From NCBI RefSeq assembly GCF_030317035.1, contig NZ_JASZYK010000006.1, positions 186,001 through 250,000 on the forward strand: a DNA stretch of 64,000 nucleotides. The letters run 5' to 3'. The notes under the pieces were generated by a model, which did no database searches, had not been told where the DNA came from, and saw nothing but the letters and a program-made list of their open reading frames with translations. The DNA comes from Variovorax sp. J22G73 (lineage in GTDB: Bacteria; Pseudomonadota; Gammaproteobacteria; Burkholderiales; Burkholderiaceae_C). The position numbers and the translations under genes are program-made. Positions 16,647-25,049 of the stretch are shown here, piece after piece. Every line of letters starts with the position of its first letter. Positions within the stretch are counted from its first letter, which is position 1.

Positions 16647-17168
16647 TTAGAGGGGGCGGTTCTCGTCCGGTTCCGGGGTGCGGCGCTGCGGGGCCAGCAA
16701 CAGTGCTGTCACCAGGGGCCAGAGGGCGGCCTCGATGGCCGGCGAGATCAGCACCGCCCAGCCCGGGAACACACCGCCGCCGATCAGCCGCGTGACCACC
16801 TCGATGAGCTGCGACAGCGCGAACAGCGGCAGCACCTGCAGCGCCTGCGACAGCACCGGGTACCACAGCAGGCGCCGGTGGATGGTGATCGCGAAGAAGC
16901 CCAGCGTGGTGTACGAGAGCGCGTGCTGGCCCAGCATCGACGACTGGTGCACGTCCATGAACAGGCCGAACACGAAGGCCGCGCCGATGCCCACGCGCAT
17001 CGGCTGGTGCACGCCCCAGAACACGATGACCAGCGCGAGCAGGTCGGGCATCCACACGGCGCGGCCGATCGGAATCAGGTTGACCAGCGCCGCCGCGATG
17101 AGGCTGGTCCACATGAAGACCGGGCTCACGGGCAGCAGCAGCTGCTGTTGGCCGGGGCGCTTGATCAT
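16647..17168 (-). CDS. mreD: rod-shape-determining membrane protein MreD
   Basis: A 173-residue, very hydrophobic protein with about five or six membrane segments. It has the MreD-like stretch MPDLLALVIVFWGVHQPMRVGIGAAFVFGLFMDV and ends RRTPEPDENRPL. It is part of the MreBCD elongasome complex in the inner membrane. Its ATG overlaps the mreC stop by 4 bp (17165-17168). It lies between mreC and mrdA. Confidence 0.93.
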   Translation of the reverse strand: MIKRPGQQQLLLPVSPVFMWTSLIAAALVNLIPIGRAVWMPDLLALVIVFWGVHQPMRVGIGAAFVFGLFMDVHQSSMLGQHALSYTTLGFFAITIHRRLLWYPVLSQALQVLPLFALSQLIEVVTRLIGGGVFPGWAVLISPAIEAALWPLVTALLLAPQRRTPEPDENRPL

Positions 17169-18124
17169 CGGCGTTCCCCCTGCTTCTTCTCGTTCTTGCC
17201 GGCGCCGGGCTTGCCCTCGGGGCGTTTGCGCTGCACGGTGGCGGGCGCGGCCGGCGGCGGCGCGGCCGGCGTGCCGGTGGGTGCCAGCACGAGCACGTAG
17301 CGCGCGGCCGTCACATGGGCCAGCGGCACGCAGTAGATGCGCGCGAAGGCAGAGTCGGCGCGCCGCTCGATGCGATCGATCTTCGCCACCGGCAGGCCGG
17401 CGGGGTAGATGCCGTCGACACCGCTGGTGGACAGCAGGTCGCCCTCCTGCAGGTCGGCGTTGGCGGCCATGAAACGCAGTTCCAGTCCGCCGCCGTGGGC
17501 CGAGGCGTCGCCGAAGGCCACGCTGCGCACGCCGGTGCGGGTGTTCTGCACGGGAATGGACAGGTCGCGGTCGATCACCAGCGTGACCTCGCTCGTGAAG
17601 GGCAGCACCTGCGTGACCTGGCCGAGCACGCCGCGCGAATCGATCACCGGCGAGCCCGCGGCCACGCCCTGGGCCAGGCCCTGGTCGATGACGATCTTGC
17701 GGGTGTAGGGGTCGGCCGCGTCGTACAGCACCTCGGCCGCGCGGCCCGGCGTGGTGGTGGCCTGGCGCAGCTCGAGCAGCTCGCGCAGGCGGGCGTTGTC
17801 CTGCGCCAGCGTGTCGGCCTGGGCGGCACGCTCGGCCTGCATCATGAGCGCCTTGCGGGCGTCGTCCTCGTTGCGCTGCGCGGTCTGCAGGTCTTCGAAG
17901 TAGCGGCCGCCACCGAGCACCGCCTGCACCGGCTTCAGCGCCACCCATTGCACCGGGTACAGCACCGCGCCGATGGCCGCGCGCACGGGCTGCACGATAT
18001 GAAAGCGTGCATCGGCCACCATGAGGAACAGGGCGAGCGCGCCGAAGAAGATCAGCTTGCTGAGCGCCGACTGCCCCTGGTTGAACAAGGGTGGCGCTGT
18101 GCGATCGAGCGTGCCCAGAGGCAT
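17165..18124 (-). CDS. mreC: rod-shape-determining protein MreC
   Basis: A 319-residue protein with a single N-terminal membrane segment (about residues 21-40, LSKLIFFGALALFLMV), a coiled-coil region (NEDDARKALMMQAERAAQADTLAQDNARLRELLEL) and a beta-rich periplasmic domain (VIDQGLAQGVAAGSPVIDSRGVLGQV, VQNTRTGVRS). It ends in a Pro/Ala/Lys-rich tail. MreC links MreB to the periplasmic PBP2. A terminator-like hairpin at 18161-18191 separates it from mreB. Confidence 0.95.
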   Translation of the reverse strand: MPLGTLDRTAPPLFNQGQSALSKLIFFGALALFLMVADARFHIVQPVRAAIGAVLYPVQWVALKPVQAVLGGGRYFEDLQTAQRNEDDARKALMMQAERAAQADTLAQDNARLRELLELRQATTTPGRAAEVLYDAADPYTRKIVIDQGLAQGVAAGSPVIDSRGVLGQVTQVLPFTSEVTLVIDRDLSIPVQNTRTGVRSVAFGDASAHGGGLELRFMAANADLQEGDLLSTSGVDGIYPAGLPVAKIDRIERRADSAFARIYCVPLAHVTAARYVLVLAPTGTPAAPPPAAPATVQRKRPEGKPGAGKNEKKQGERR

Positions 18125-18160
18125 GAGTTCAGACCCGGCGGTGGTGCGGAATCAAATAAC

Positions 18161-18191
18161 AAAAAGCCGGCCTGCGCAAGCAGAGGCCGGC
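18161..18191 (-). terminator. intrinsic terminator or attenuator between mreB and mreC
   Basis: On the minus strand an 8-bp perfect stem (GCCGGCCT / AGGCCGGC) with a 10-nt loop is followed directly by TTTTT. This is a textbook Rho-independent terminator, located just after the mreB stop and about 37 bp before the mreC start. It should lower transcription of mreC, mreD and mrdA relative to mreB. Confidence 0.8.
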
Positions 18192-18210
18192 GATGAGGAC
18201 TGGGGGCCCT

Positions 18211-19254
18211 TCACTCGCTCGTGAAGATGCTTCCAAGTCGGTCCATGCGCTCCAGCGCGATGCCGCAACCGCGCACCACGCAGGTCAGCGGGTCTTCGGC
18301 CACCAGCACCGGCAGGCCGGTTTCCTCGGCCAGCAAGCGGTCGAGGTCGCGCAGCAGCGCGCCGCCGCCGGTGAGCATCATGCCGCGCTCGGCAATGTCG
18401 GCGCCCAGCTCGGGCGGCGTCTGCTCCAGCGCGTTCTTCACGGCGGAGACGATGTTGTTCAGCGGATCGGTCAGGGCTTCCAGCACTTCGTTGCTGCTGA
18501 TGGTGAAGCTGCGCGGCACGCCTTCGGAAAGGTTGCGGCCCTTGACTTCCATTTCCTTGACTTCGGAGCCCGGGAAGGCCGAGCCGATGTTCTTCTTGAT
18601 GACTTCGGCCGTCGGCTCGCCGATCAGCATGCCGTAGTTGCGGCGGATGTAGTTGATGATGGCTTCGTCGAAGCGGTCGCCGCCCACGCGCACGGAGCCC
18701 TTGTAGACCATGCCGCCCAGGCTGATGACGCCCACTTCGGTGGTGCCGCCGCCGATGTCCACCACCATCGAGCCCGAGGCTTCGCTGACGGGGAGGCCGG
18801 CGCCGATGGCCGCGGCCATGGGTTCTTCGATGAGGTAGACCGCCGTGGCGCCGGCGGCTTCGGCCGCGTCCTTGATGGCGCGGCGCTCGACCTGGGTCGA
18901 GCCGCAGGGCACGCAGATGATGATGCGCGGGCTGGGCGTGAGCAGCGTGCGCGGGTGCACCATCTTGATGAACTGCTTGATCATCTGCTCGGTGATCACG
19001 AAGTCGGCGATCACGCCGTCCTTCATCGGGCGGATCGCCTCGATGTTGCCGGGCACCTTGCCCAGCATGGCCTTGGCCTCGCGGCCCACGGCCTGGATCA
19101 CCTTCTTGCCGTGCGGGCCGCCTTCATGGCGAATGGCCACGACGGACGGCTCGTCCAGCACGATGCCCTTGTTGCGGGCGAAGATCAGGGTGTTGGCGGT
19201 GCCGAGGTCGATCGCAAGGTCGGTGGAAAAGTACCGACGGAAAGCTCCAAACAT
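18211..19254 (-). CDS. mreB: rod-shape-determining actin homologue MreB
   Basis: A 347-residue MreB of standard length. It begins MFGAFRRYFSTDLAIDLGTA and contains the actin-family phosphate loops (DLAIDLGTANT and MVVDIGGGTTEVGVISLGG) and the adenosine region TGGGALLRDLD. It forms membrane-associated filaments that guide side-wall synthesis. The ATG at 19254 is the conserved start; upstream in-frame codons would add an atypical extension. It is divergent from gatC, a neighbour pairing seen in related genomes. Confidence 0.97.
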   Translation of the reverse strand: MFGAFRRYFSTDLAIDLGTANTLIFARNKGIVLDEPSVVAIRHEGGPHGKKVIQAVGREAKAMLGKVPGNIEAIRPMKDGVIADFVITEQMIKQFIKMVHPRTLLTPSPRIIICVPCGSTQVERRAIKDAAEAAGATAVYLIEEPMAAAIGAGLPVSEASGSMVVDIGGGTTEVGVISLGGMVYKGSVRVGGDRFDEAIINYIRRNYGMLIGEPTAEVIKKNIGSAFPGSEVKEMEVKGRNLSEGVPRSFTISSNEVLEALTDPLNNIVSAVKNALEQTPPELGADIAERGMMLTGGGALLRDLDRLLAEETGLPVLVAEDPLTCVVRGCGIALERMDRLGSIFTSE

Positions 19255-19468
19255 GTGCGGAATCCTCTGAGCACGGCCTGCGCATCGGCAGGTCGTCGCT
19301 CTATTTTTTGGGTCGTTTGACGGGGTGAATTGATCGTTTTTGGCGCAAAAGCCGGCGCGTTCGCGGGGGTTGCGGCAAAGGCGGGATAATACCCGAATCC
19401 CCTCTGATTCCTGTATTAGCACCCGCCTCGCGGTGCGATTAGCTTCGCTTTTTTAGCGTCCCGCACTT

Positions 19469-19768
19469 ATGTCACTTTCCGCTTCCGATATTGCGCGCAT
19501 CGCCTCGCTGGCGAGGCTGCAGCTGGTCTCCGACGAAAGCGAGCGCATGCTCAGCCAGATCAACGGCTTCTTCGACCTGGTCGAACGCATGCGCTCCGTG
19601 GACACCACCGGCATCGAGCCGCTGGCCCACCCCGTGGCCGCCCTCGAGGACATCACGCTGCGCCTGCGCGACGACGTGGTGAGCGAGCCGAACAACCGCG
19701 AAGCCAACCAGAAGAGCGCCCCGGCCGTCGAAGCCGGCCTGTTCCTCGTGCCCAAGGTGATCGAATGA
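19469..19768 (+). CDS. gatC: aspartyl/glutamyl-tRNA amidotransferase subunit C
   Basis: A 99-residue GatC with the typical opening LSASDIARIASLARLQLVSDE and the helix LSQINGFFDLVERMRSVDT, ending LFLVPKVIE. It stabilises the GatAB core, which converts Asp-tRNA(Asn)/Glu-tRNA(Gln) to Asn-/Gln-tRNA. It is first in the gatCAB operon, and its stop overlaps the gatA start by 4 bp. Confidence 0.95.
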   Translation: MSLSASDIARIASLARLQLVSDESERMLSQINGFFDLVERMRSVDTTGIEPLAHPVAALEDITLRLRDDVVSEPNNREANQKSAPAVEAGLFLVPKVIE

Positions 19769-21258
19769 CGACAAGCGCTGAACTGCACCAGATGAGCGTG
19801 GTCGCGCTGGCCAAGGCGCTGGCCGAACGCAAGGTGTCGGCCGTGGAGGCCTCGCAGGTGTTCCTGGGCCGCATGAAGGCCCACGAATCGCTCGGCACCT
19901 TCGTCGACGTGAACGAGGAAACCACGCTGGCCCAGGCCCGCGCCGCCGACGCCCTCATCGCCGCGGGCAACGCCCCGGCGCTGGCCGGCGTGCCCATTGC
20001 GCACAAGGACATCTTCGTCACCGCCGATTTCGCCACCACCGCCGGCTCGAAGATGCTCGCGGGCTACCGCTCGCCCTTCGACGCCACCGTGGTGCGCCGC
20101 CTGGCCGAGGCCGGCGCGGTCACGCTGGGCAAGCTGAGCTGCGACGAGTTCGCCATGGGCTCGGCCAACGAGAACGTCGCCGTGCCCGCCGTGGGCCACG
20201 ACAAGGCCGTGCCCGTGCAGAACCCCTGGAACCGCGAGCGCATTCCGGGCGGTTCGTCCGGCGCCAGCGCCGCGGCCGTTGCCGCACGCCTGGCCCCCGC
20301 GGCCACCGGCACCGACACCGGCGGCTCCATTCGCCAGCCCGCGTCGTTCTGCGGCGTGACCGGCATCAAGCCGACCTATGGGCGCGCCTCGCGCTACGGC
20401 ATGGTGGCTTTCGCGTCGAGCCTCGACCAGGCCGGCCCGATGGCCCGCTCCGCCGAAGACTGCGCGCTGCTGCTGTCGGCCTTCTGCGGCCCCGACCTCG
20501 ACCGCGATTCCACCTCGCTCGACAAGCCCGCCGAAGACTTCGGCCGCTCGCTGAACGATTCGCTCGAAGGCCTGCGCATCGGCGTGCCCAAGGAGTTCTT
20601 CGGCGACGGCGTGGCACCGGGCGTGCGCGCGGCCATCGACGCGGCGCTGGTCGAATACGAGAAGCTCGGCGCCAGGCGCGTCGAGGTGTCGCTGCCGCGC
20701 ACCGAGCTGTCGATTCCCGTGTACTACATCCTGGCCGCGGCTGAAGCCTCGAGCAACCTGAGCCGCTTCGACGGCGTCAAGTTCGGGCACCGCGCCAAGC
20801 AGTACAAGGACCTGGCCGACATGTACGAGCGCACGCGCGCCGAAGGCTTCGGCGACGAAGTGAAGCGCCGCATCATGATCGGCACCTACGTGCTGAGCCA
20901 CGGCTACTACGACGCCTACTACCTGCAGGCGCAGAAGGTGCGCCGCATGATCGCCGACGACTTCCAGCAGGCCTTCACGCAGTGCGACGTCATCGCCGGC
21001 CCGGCCGCGCCCACCACCGCGTGGAAGCTCGGCGAGCACGGCGACGACCCCGTGGCCGACTACCTGGCCGACATCTTCACGCTGCCCGCGTCGCTGGCCG
21101 GCCTGCCCGGCATGAGCGTGCCCGCGGGCTTCGACGGCGGCATGCCCGTGGGGCTGCAACTGATCGGCAACTACTTCGGCGAAGCCAGGCTGCTCAACGC
21201 AGGCCATCGCTTCCAGCAGGCCACCGACTGGCATGCACGCACGCCGGAGGGCTTCTGA
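19765..21258 (+). CDS. gatA: aspartyl/glutamyl-tRNA amidotransferase subunit A
   Basis: A 497-residue amidase-signature enzyme. The catalytic triad is visible as K81 (AHKDIF), S164 (PGGSSGAS) and S188 (DTGGSIRQP), with the usual 24-residue spacing between the serines. It releases ammonia from glutamine for tRNA transamidation. It is translationally coupled to gatC (ATGA overlap) and followed at 1 bp by gatB. Full length. Confidence 0.97.
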   Translation: MTTSAELHQMSVVALAKALAERKVSAVEASQVFLGRMKAHESLGTFVDVNEETTLAQARAADALIAAGNAPALAGVPIAHKDIFVTADFATTAGSKMLAGYRSPFDATVVRRLAEAGAVTLGKLSCDEFAMGSANENVAVPAVGHDKAVPVQNPWNRERIPGGSSGASAAAVAARLAPAATGTDTGGSIRQPASFCGVTGIKPTYGRASRYGMVAFASSLDQAGPMARSAEDCALLLSAFCGPDLDRDSTSLDKPAEDFGRSLNDSLEGLRIGVPKEFFGDGVAPGVRAAIDAALVEYEKLGARRVEVSLPRTELSIPVYYILAAAEASSNLSRFDGVKFGHRAKQYKDLADMYERTRAEGFGDEVKRRIMIGTYVLSHGYYDAYYLQAQKVRRMIADDFQQAFTQCDVIAGPAAPTTAWKLGEHGDDPVADYLADIFTLPASLAGLPGMSVPAGFDGGMPVGLQLIGNYFGEARLLNAGHRFQQATDWHARTPEGF

Positions 21259-21259
21259 C

Positions 21260-22750
21260 ATGAGCGAGACCGTGAACACATTCGAAGCACAACAACAAGG
21301 CCGCCCGACCGGCCCGCTGGTGCGCGGCTATGAAGTCATCATCGGCTTCGAGACGCACGCCCAGCTGTCGACCGCCAGCAAGATCTTCAGCCGCGCCTCC
21401 ACCGCCTTCGGCGCCGAGCCCAACACGCAGGCCTGCGCGGTCGACCTGGCGCTGCCGGGCACGCTGCCGGTGATGAACAAGGGCGCGGTCGAACGCGCCA
21501 TCAAGCTCGGCCTGGCGCTGGGCTCGCACATTGCGCCGCGCAGCGTGTTCGCGCGCAAGAACTACTTCTACCCCGACCTGCCCAAGGGCTACCAGATCAG
21601 CCAGTTCGAGATCCCGGTGGTGCAGGGCGGCTCGGTGTCGTTCTTTCTCGGCGAAGAAAAGAAGACCGTGCGCCTGGTGCGCGCCCACCTCGAGGAAGAC
21701 GCGGGCAAGTCGTTGCACGAGAACTTCATCGGCCAGAGCGGCATCGACCTGAACCGAGCCGGCACGCCGCTGCTGGAGATCGTGACCGAGCCCGACATGC
21801 GCTCCACCGCCGAGGCCGTGGCCTATGCGCGCGAGCTGCACAAGATCGTCACCTGGATCGGCATCTGCGACGGCAACATGCAGGAAGGCAGCTTCCGCTG
21901 CGACGCCAACGTGTCGGTGCGCAAGCCCGGCGACAAGCTGGGCACGCGCCGCGAGATCAAGAACCTCAACAGCTTCAAGCACATGCAGCAGGCGATCGAC
22001 TACGAGATCCGCTGGCAGATCGAGGAGATCGAGGACGGCCGCAAGATCGAGCAGGCCACGGTGCTGTTCAACACCGACACCGGCGAGACGCGCGCCATGC
22101 GCGCCAAGGAAGACTCGGCCGACTACCGCTACTTTCCCGACCCCGACCTGCCGCCGCTGGTGATCGCCGCCGAGTGGATCGAGCGCGTGAAGGCGGCCAT
22201 GCCCGAGCTGCCGCGCGCCACCGCCGAGCGCTATGCGCGCGACCACGGCCTGTCGGAATACGACGCCGCGCAGCTCACGCAGAGCGCGGCGCTGGCCGGC
22301 TACTTCGACGAAGCCGTGGGCGCGGGCGCCACGCCCAAGCTCGCGAGCAACTGGATCACTGGCGAGATGGCGCGCCGCCTGAACGCCGCCGAAATCGGCA
22401 TCGAGGCCGCGCCCGTGAAGGCCCGGCAGCTGGCCCAGCTGGTCACGCGCATCGCCGACGGCACGCTGCCCAACAACGCCGCGCGCCAGGTGTTCGACGC
22501 CCTGTGGACCGGCGAAGGCAGCGACGTCGACGCGATCATCGAGGCGAAAGACCTGAAGCCGATGGCCGACACCGGCGCGCTCGACAAGATCCTCGACGAG
22601 GTGATCGCCAAGAACGCGAAGAACGTCGAGGAATACCGCGGCGGCAAGGAGAAGGCGCTGAACGGCCTCGTGGGCCAGGTCATGAAGGCCAGCGGGGGCA
22701 AGGCCAACCCCGCGCAGGTCACCGAGCTGCTGAAGGCCAAACTGGGCTGA
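21260..22750 (+). CDS. gatB: aspartyl/glutamyl-tRNA amidotransferase subunit B
   Basis: A 496-residue GatB. The N-terminal cradle domain begins YEVIIGFETHAQLST and contains NKGAVERAIKLGLALG and DLPKGYQISQFEIPV. A C-terminal YqeY-like helical domain ends GGKANPAQVTELLKAKLG. It binds tRNA and activates its carboxylate with ATP. The ATG at 21260 has a GGAGG site upstream; an earlier in-frame codon would overlap gatA without need. A strong hairpin follows the stop. Confidence 0.96.
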   Translation: MSETVNTFEAQQQGRPTGPLVRGYEVIIGFETHAQLSTASKIFSRASTAFGAEPNTQACAVDLALPGTLPVMNKGAVERAIKLGLALGSHIAPRSVFARKNYFYPDLPKGYQISQFEIPVVQGGSVSFFLGEEKKTVRLVRAHLEEDAGKSLHENFIGQSGIDLNRAGTPLLEIVTEPDMRSTAEAVAYARELHKIVTWIGICDGNMQEGSFRCDANVSVRKPGDKLGTRREIKNLNSFKHMQQAIDYEIRWQIEEIEDGRKIEQATVLFNTDTGETRAMRAKEDSADYRYFPDPDLPPLVIAAEWIERVKAAMPELPRATAERYARDHGLSEYDAAQLTQSAALAGYFDEAVGAGATPKLASNWITGEMARRLNAAEIGIEAAPVKARQLAQLVTRIADGTLPNNAARQVFDALWTGEGSDVDAIIEAKDLKPMADTGALDKILDEVIAKNAKNVEEYRGGKEKALNGLVGQVMKASGGKANPAQVTELLKAKLG

Positions 22751-22760
22751 GTTCAGCCGA

Positions 22761-22796
22761 CCGGGGCCTTGCGCAATGGCTTGCGCAAGGCCCCGG
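22761..22796. terminator. perfect 16-bp hairpin between convergent gatB and DUF4124 gene
   Basis: CCGGGGCCTTGCGCAA pairs perfectly with its complement across a 4-nt loop (TGGC), 10 bp after the gatB stop and 5 bp before the end of the convergent gene. There is no T-run, but stem strength and position suggest a bidirectional terminator. Confidence 0.8.
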
Positions 22797-22801
22797 CACT
22801 G

Positions 22802-23500
22802 TCACCGGTTGGTGCCGCCGTTCTGCGGCGACCACAGCGCTTTCAGGCGAATGCGCTCTTCGTCGAAGCGCGCATTCACCCGCTTCTTCTCGTCTTCCTG
22901 CTCCGCGATGAAGCGGTTCTGCACGGCCACGCTCTGGGTGTTGTCCTCGAGCTTGCGGCGCACCGAGCCGGGCGCCTTGCTCGGGTCCTGCTTGTAGAAC
23001 TCCATCTCCTCGTCGACCTTCTTGCGGTCTTCGGCCAGCTCGGCGATGCGCTTGCGCGCCGCCTGGGTCACGGCGTCGACCTGCGCCAGCGCCTCCGAGC
23101 GCTCGCGGTCGTGCGTGGTGGCGTTGGGGTAGCGCACCAGCAGCGCGCGCTCGCGGCGGCGCTCGTCGGTGATGCGCGCGGCCTGCACCGCGGCTTCGCG
23201 GGCGCGGTCTTCGCGCTCCTGCAGCTCGCGCGCCGTGTAGGTCGGCTCGACCTTGCGGCGAATCGAGCCGCTGGGGTTCAGCTCGCGCTGCTCGCGGTCG
23301 CTGCACTCGGCAATGGGCCGGTCGGCCGTCAGCGTGCGCCCGCGTGCGTCGGTGCAGGTGTAGATGCTGGGGCCCGCGCCGTCCACGCTCTTCGGCTGCG
23401 CATGCAACGCGCCGCCGGAGCCCAGGAACGACAGAAGCACAAGAAACGAAGTCGCCGCTGCCCGCAGGCGAGTCGGATGGCCGTGATCGCGTGCGTGCAT
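22802..23500 (-). CDS. secreted coiled-coil protein with DUF4124-like domain
   Basis: A 232-residue exported protein. A signal peptide (about residues 1-35, ending LHAQ) is followed by a short DUF4124-like segment (SIYTCTDARGRTLTADRPIAEC) with two cysteines. The rest is a long charged helical region (AERQ- and ERRRERAL-type words) that probably forms a coiled coil, ending NGGTNR. Function is unknown; the cell envelope is the likely location. It lies 12 bp after pyrE on the same strand and is probably co-transcribed. Confidence 0.82.
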   Translation of the reverse strand: MHARDHGHPTRLRAAATSFLVLLSFLGSGGALHAQPKSVDGAGPSIYTCTDARGRTLTADRPIAECSDREQRELNPSGSIRRKVEPTYTARELQEREDRAREAAVQAARITDERRRERALLVRYPNATTHDRERSEALAQVDAVTQAARKRIAELAEDRKKVDEEMEFYKQDPSKAPGSVRRKLEDNTQSVAVQNRFIAEQEDEKKRVNARFDEERIRLKALWSPQNGGTNR

Positions 23501-23512
23501 GCGGGCCTTGCC

Positions 23513-24196
23513 TCAGCTGGCGCCGTAGCGGGTGCGGTAGGCCAGCACCCGCTCGTGGTGCGCGCCCAGGTCGGCGGCGGCGTTGCCCGCGAGGTAGTTC
23601 AGCAGGTCGTCCAGCGTGGCGATGGCGAACACCGCCAGGCCGAGCTGGTTGCGCACGTACTGCACGGCGCTGTGGTCCACGTCGACACCGTTCTCGGTGG
23701 CTTTCTCCTGCCGGTCGAGCGCGATGGCCACGGCATGCGGCGTGGCGCCCGCGGCCTGGATGGCGGCAATGGATTCACGCACCGCAGTGCCGGCCGACAT
23801 GACGTCGTCCACGATCAGCACGCGGCCCTTCAGCGGCGCGCCCACCAGGTTGCCGCCCTCGCCGTGGGCCTTGGCTTCCTTGCGGTTGTAGGCAAAGGGG
23901 TAGTTGCGCCCGCGGCGCGCCAGCTCGGCGGCCACCGTGGCGCCCAGCGGAATGCCCTTGTAGGCGGGGCCGAAGATCATGTCGAATTCGAGCCCGCTCT
24001 CGATGATGCGGTCTGCATAGAATCCGGCCAGACGGGCGATCTTGGCGCCGTCGTCGAAGAGCCCGGAATTGAAGAAATAAGGGCTCATTCGCCCGGCCTT
24101 CGTCTTGAATTCGCCGAAGCGCAGCACGCCGGCATCCAACGCAAACTGGACGAAGTCCTGTGCGACCGCGCTGCTTTTCTCACTCTCTACAGCCAT
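23513..24196 (-). CDS. pyrE: orotate phosphoribosyltransferase
   Basis: A 227-residue enzyme with the PRPP-binding motif VLIVDDVMSAGTA and the phrases AGRMSPYFFNSGLF and FGPAYKGIPLG. It makes orotidine 5'-phosphate in pyrimidine synthesis. Length and motifs are complete. The ATG lies only 12 bp from the GTG start of the divergent xth gene, so the two promoters must overlap or lie within the coding sequences. Confidence 0.96.
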   Translation of the reverse strand: MAVESEKSSAVAQDFVQFALDAGVLRFGEFKTKAGRMSPYFFNSGLFDDGAKIARLAGFYADRIIESGLEFDMIFGPAYKGIPLGATVAAELARRGRNYPFAYNRKEAKAHGEGGNLVGAPLKGRVLIVDDVMSAGTAVRESIAAIQAAGATPHAVAIALDRQEKATENGVDVDHSAVQYVRNQLGLAVFAIATLDDLLNYLAGNAAADLGAHHERVLAYRTRYGAS

Positions 24197-24208
24197 CGGA
24201 AATTCCTT

Positions 24209-25012
24209 GTGTTCAAACTGACCAGTCTCAATCTCAATGGCCTGCGTTCGGCCGCTACCAAAGGCGTGGCCGACTGGGTGGCCGAACTTGCGCCGGATTG
24301 TATTTGCATGCAGGAGATCCGGGTCCAGGCCAGCGACATCGAAGGCCGTTTCGAGGAGATGGCCGGCCTGAAGGGCCACTTCCATTTCGCCGAGAAAAAA
24401 GGCTACGCCGGCACCGCCATCTACACCAAGCACGCACCGAGCCAGGTCGTGGTGGGCTGGGGCGACGCCGAGTTCGACGCCGAGGGCCGCTACCTGGAGC
24501 TGCGCTTCGACACGCCCAGCCGCAAGTTCTCCGTCATCAGCTGCTACTTTCCGAGCGGCAGCTCGGGCGAGGAGCGCCAGGAGGCCAAGTTCCGCTTCCT
24601 GAAAGGCTTTTTCCCGCACCTGATCGCGCTGAAGAAGGAGCGCGAGTTCGTGCTGTGCGGCGACATCAACATCGCCCACAAGGAAATCGACCTGAAGAAC
24701 TGGCGCGGCAACCGCAAGAACAGCGGCTTCCTGCCCGAGGAGCGCGACTGGATGACCAAGCTGCTCGACGCCGGCACCGACGGCGCGGGCCTGGTGGACG
24801 TGTACCGCATGCTCAAGCCCGACACCACCGACGAGGCCTACACCTGGTGGAGCAACCGCGGCCAGGCCTACGCGAACAACGTGGGATGGCGGCTGGACTA
24901 CCACCTGGCCACGCCGGCCATCGGCGCGCTGGCGCGCACCGAGGCGATCTACAAGACCATCAAGTTCAGCGACCACGCGCCGATCACGGTGGAGTACGAC
25001 TTCACGCTGTAA
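24209..25012 (+). CDS. xth: exodeoxyribonuclease III / AP endonuclease family protein
   Basis: A 267-residue EEP-family nuclease. It begins VFKLTSLNLNGLRSA and has catalytic residues in CMQEIRVQ, in the D-x-N pair of LCGDINIAHKEIDLKNW and in FSDHAPITVEYDF. It repairs abasic sites. I start it at the GTG at 24209; further upstream reading would run into pyrE. It is divergent from pyrE with a 12-bp gap. Confidence 0.94.
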   Translation: MFKLTSLNLNGLRSAATKGVADWVAELAPDCICMQEIRVQASDIEGRFEEMAGLKGHFHFAEKKGYAGTAIYTKHAPSQVVVGWGDAEFDAEGRYLELRFDTPSRKFSVISCYFPSGSSGEERQEAKFRFLKGFFPHLIALKKEREFVLCGDINIAHKEIDLKNWRGNRKNSGFLPEERDWMTKLLDAGTDGAGLVDVYRMLKPDTTDEAYTWWSNRGQAYANNVGWRLDYHLATPAIGALARTEAIYKTIKFSDHAPITVEYDFTL

Positions 25013-25022
25013 GGCCCCGGCT

Positions 25023-25042
25023 GGAAGCCTCCCCTGGCTTCC
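25023..25042. terminator. short hairpin between convergent xth and amidohydrolase genes
   Basis: GGAAGCC and GGCTTCC form a perfect 7-bp stem with a 6-nt loop, in the 37-bp gap between two convergent genes. No T-run is present. It is likely a weak bidirectional terminator. Confidence 0.45.
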
Positions 25043-25049
25043 TCGCCTC

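Noticed and set aside
18124..18211. Small gene between mreC and mreB
   Set aside because: The gap is taken up by the terminator hairpin and has no supported start and frame.
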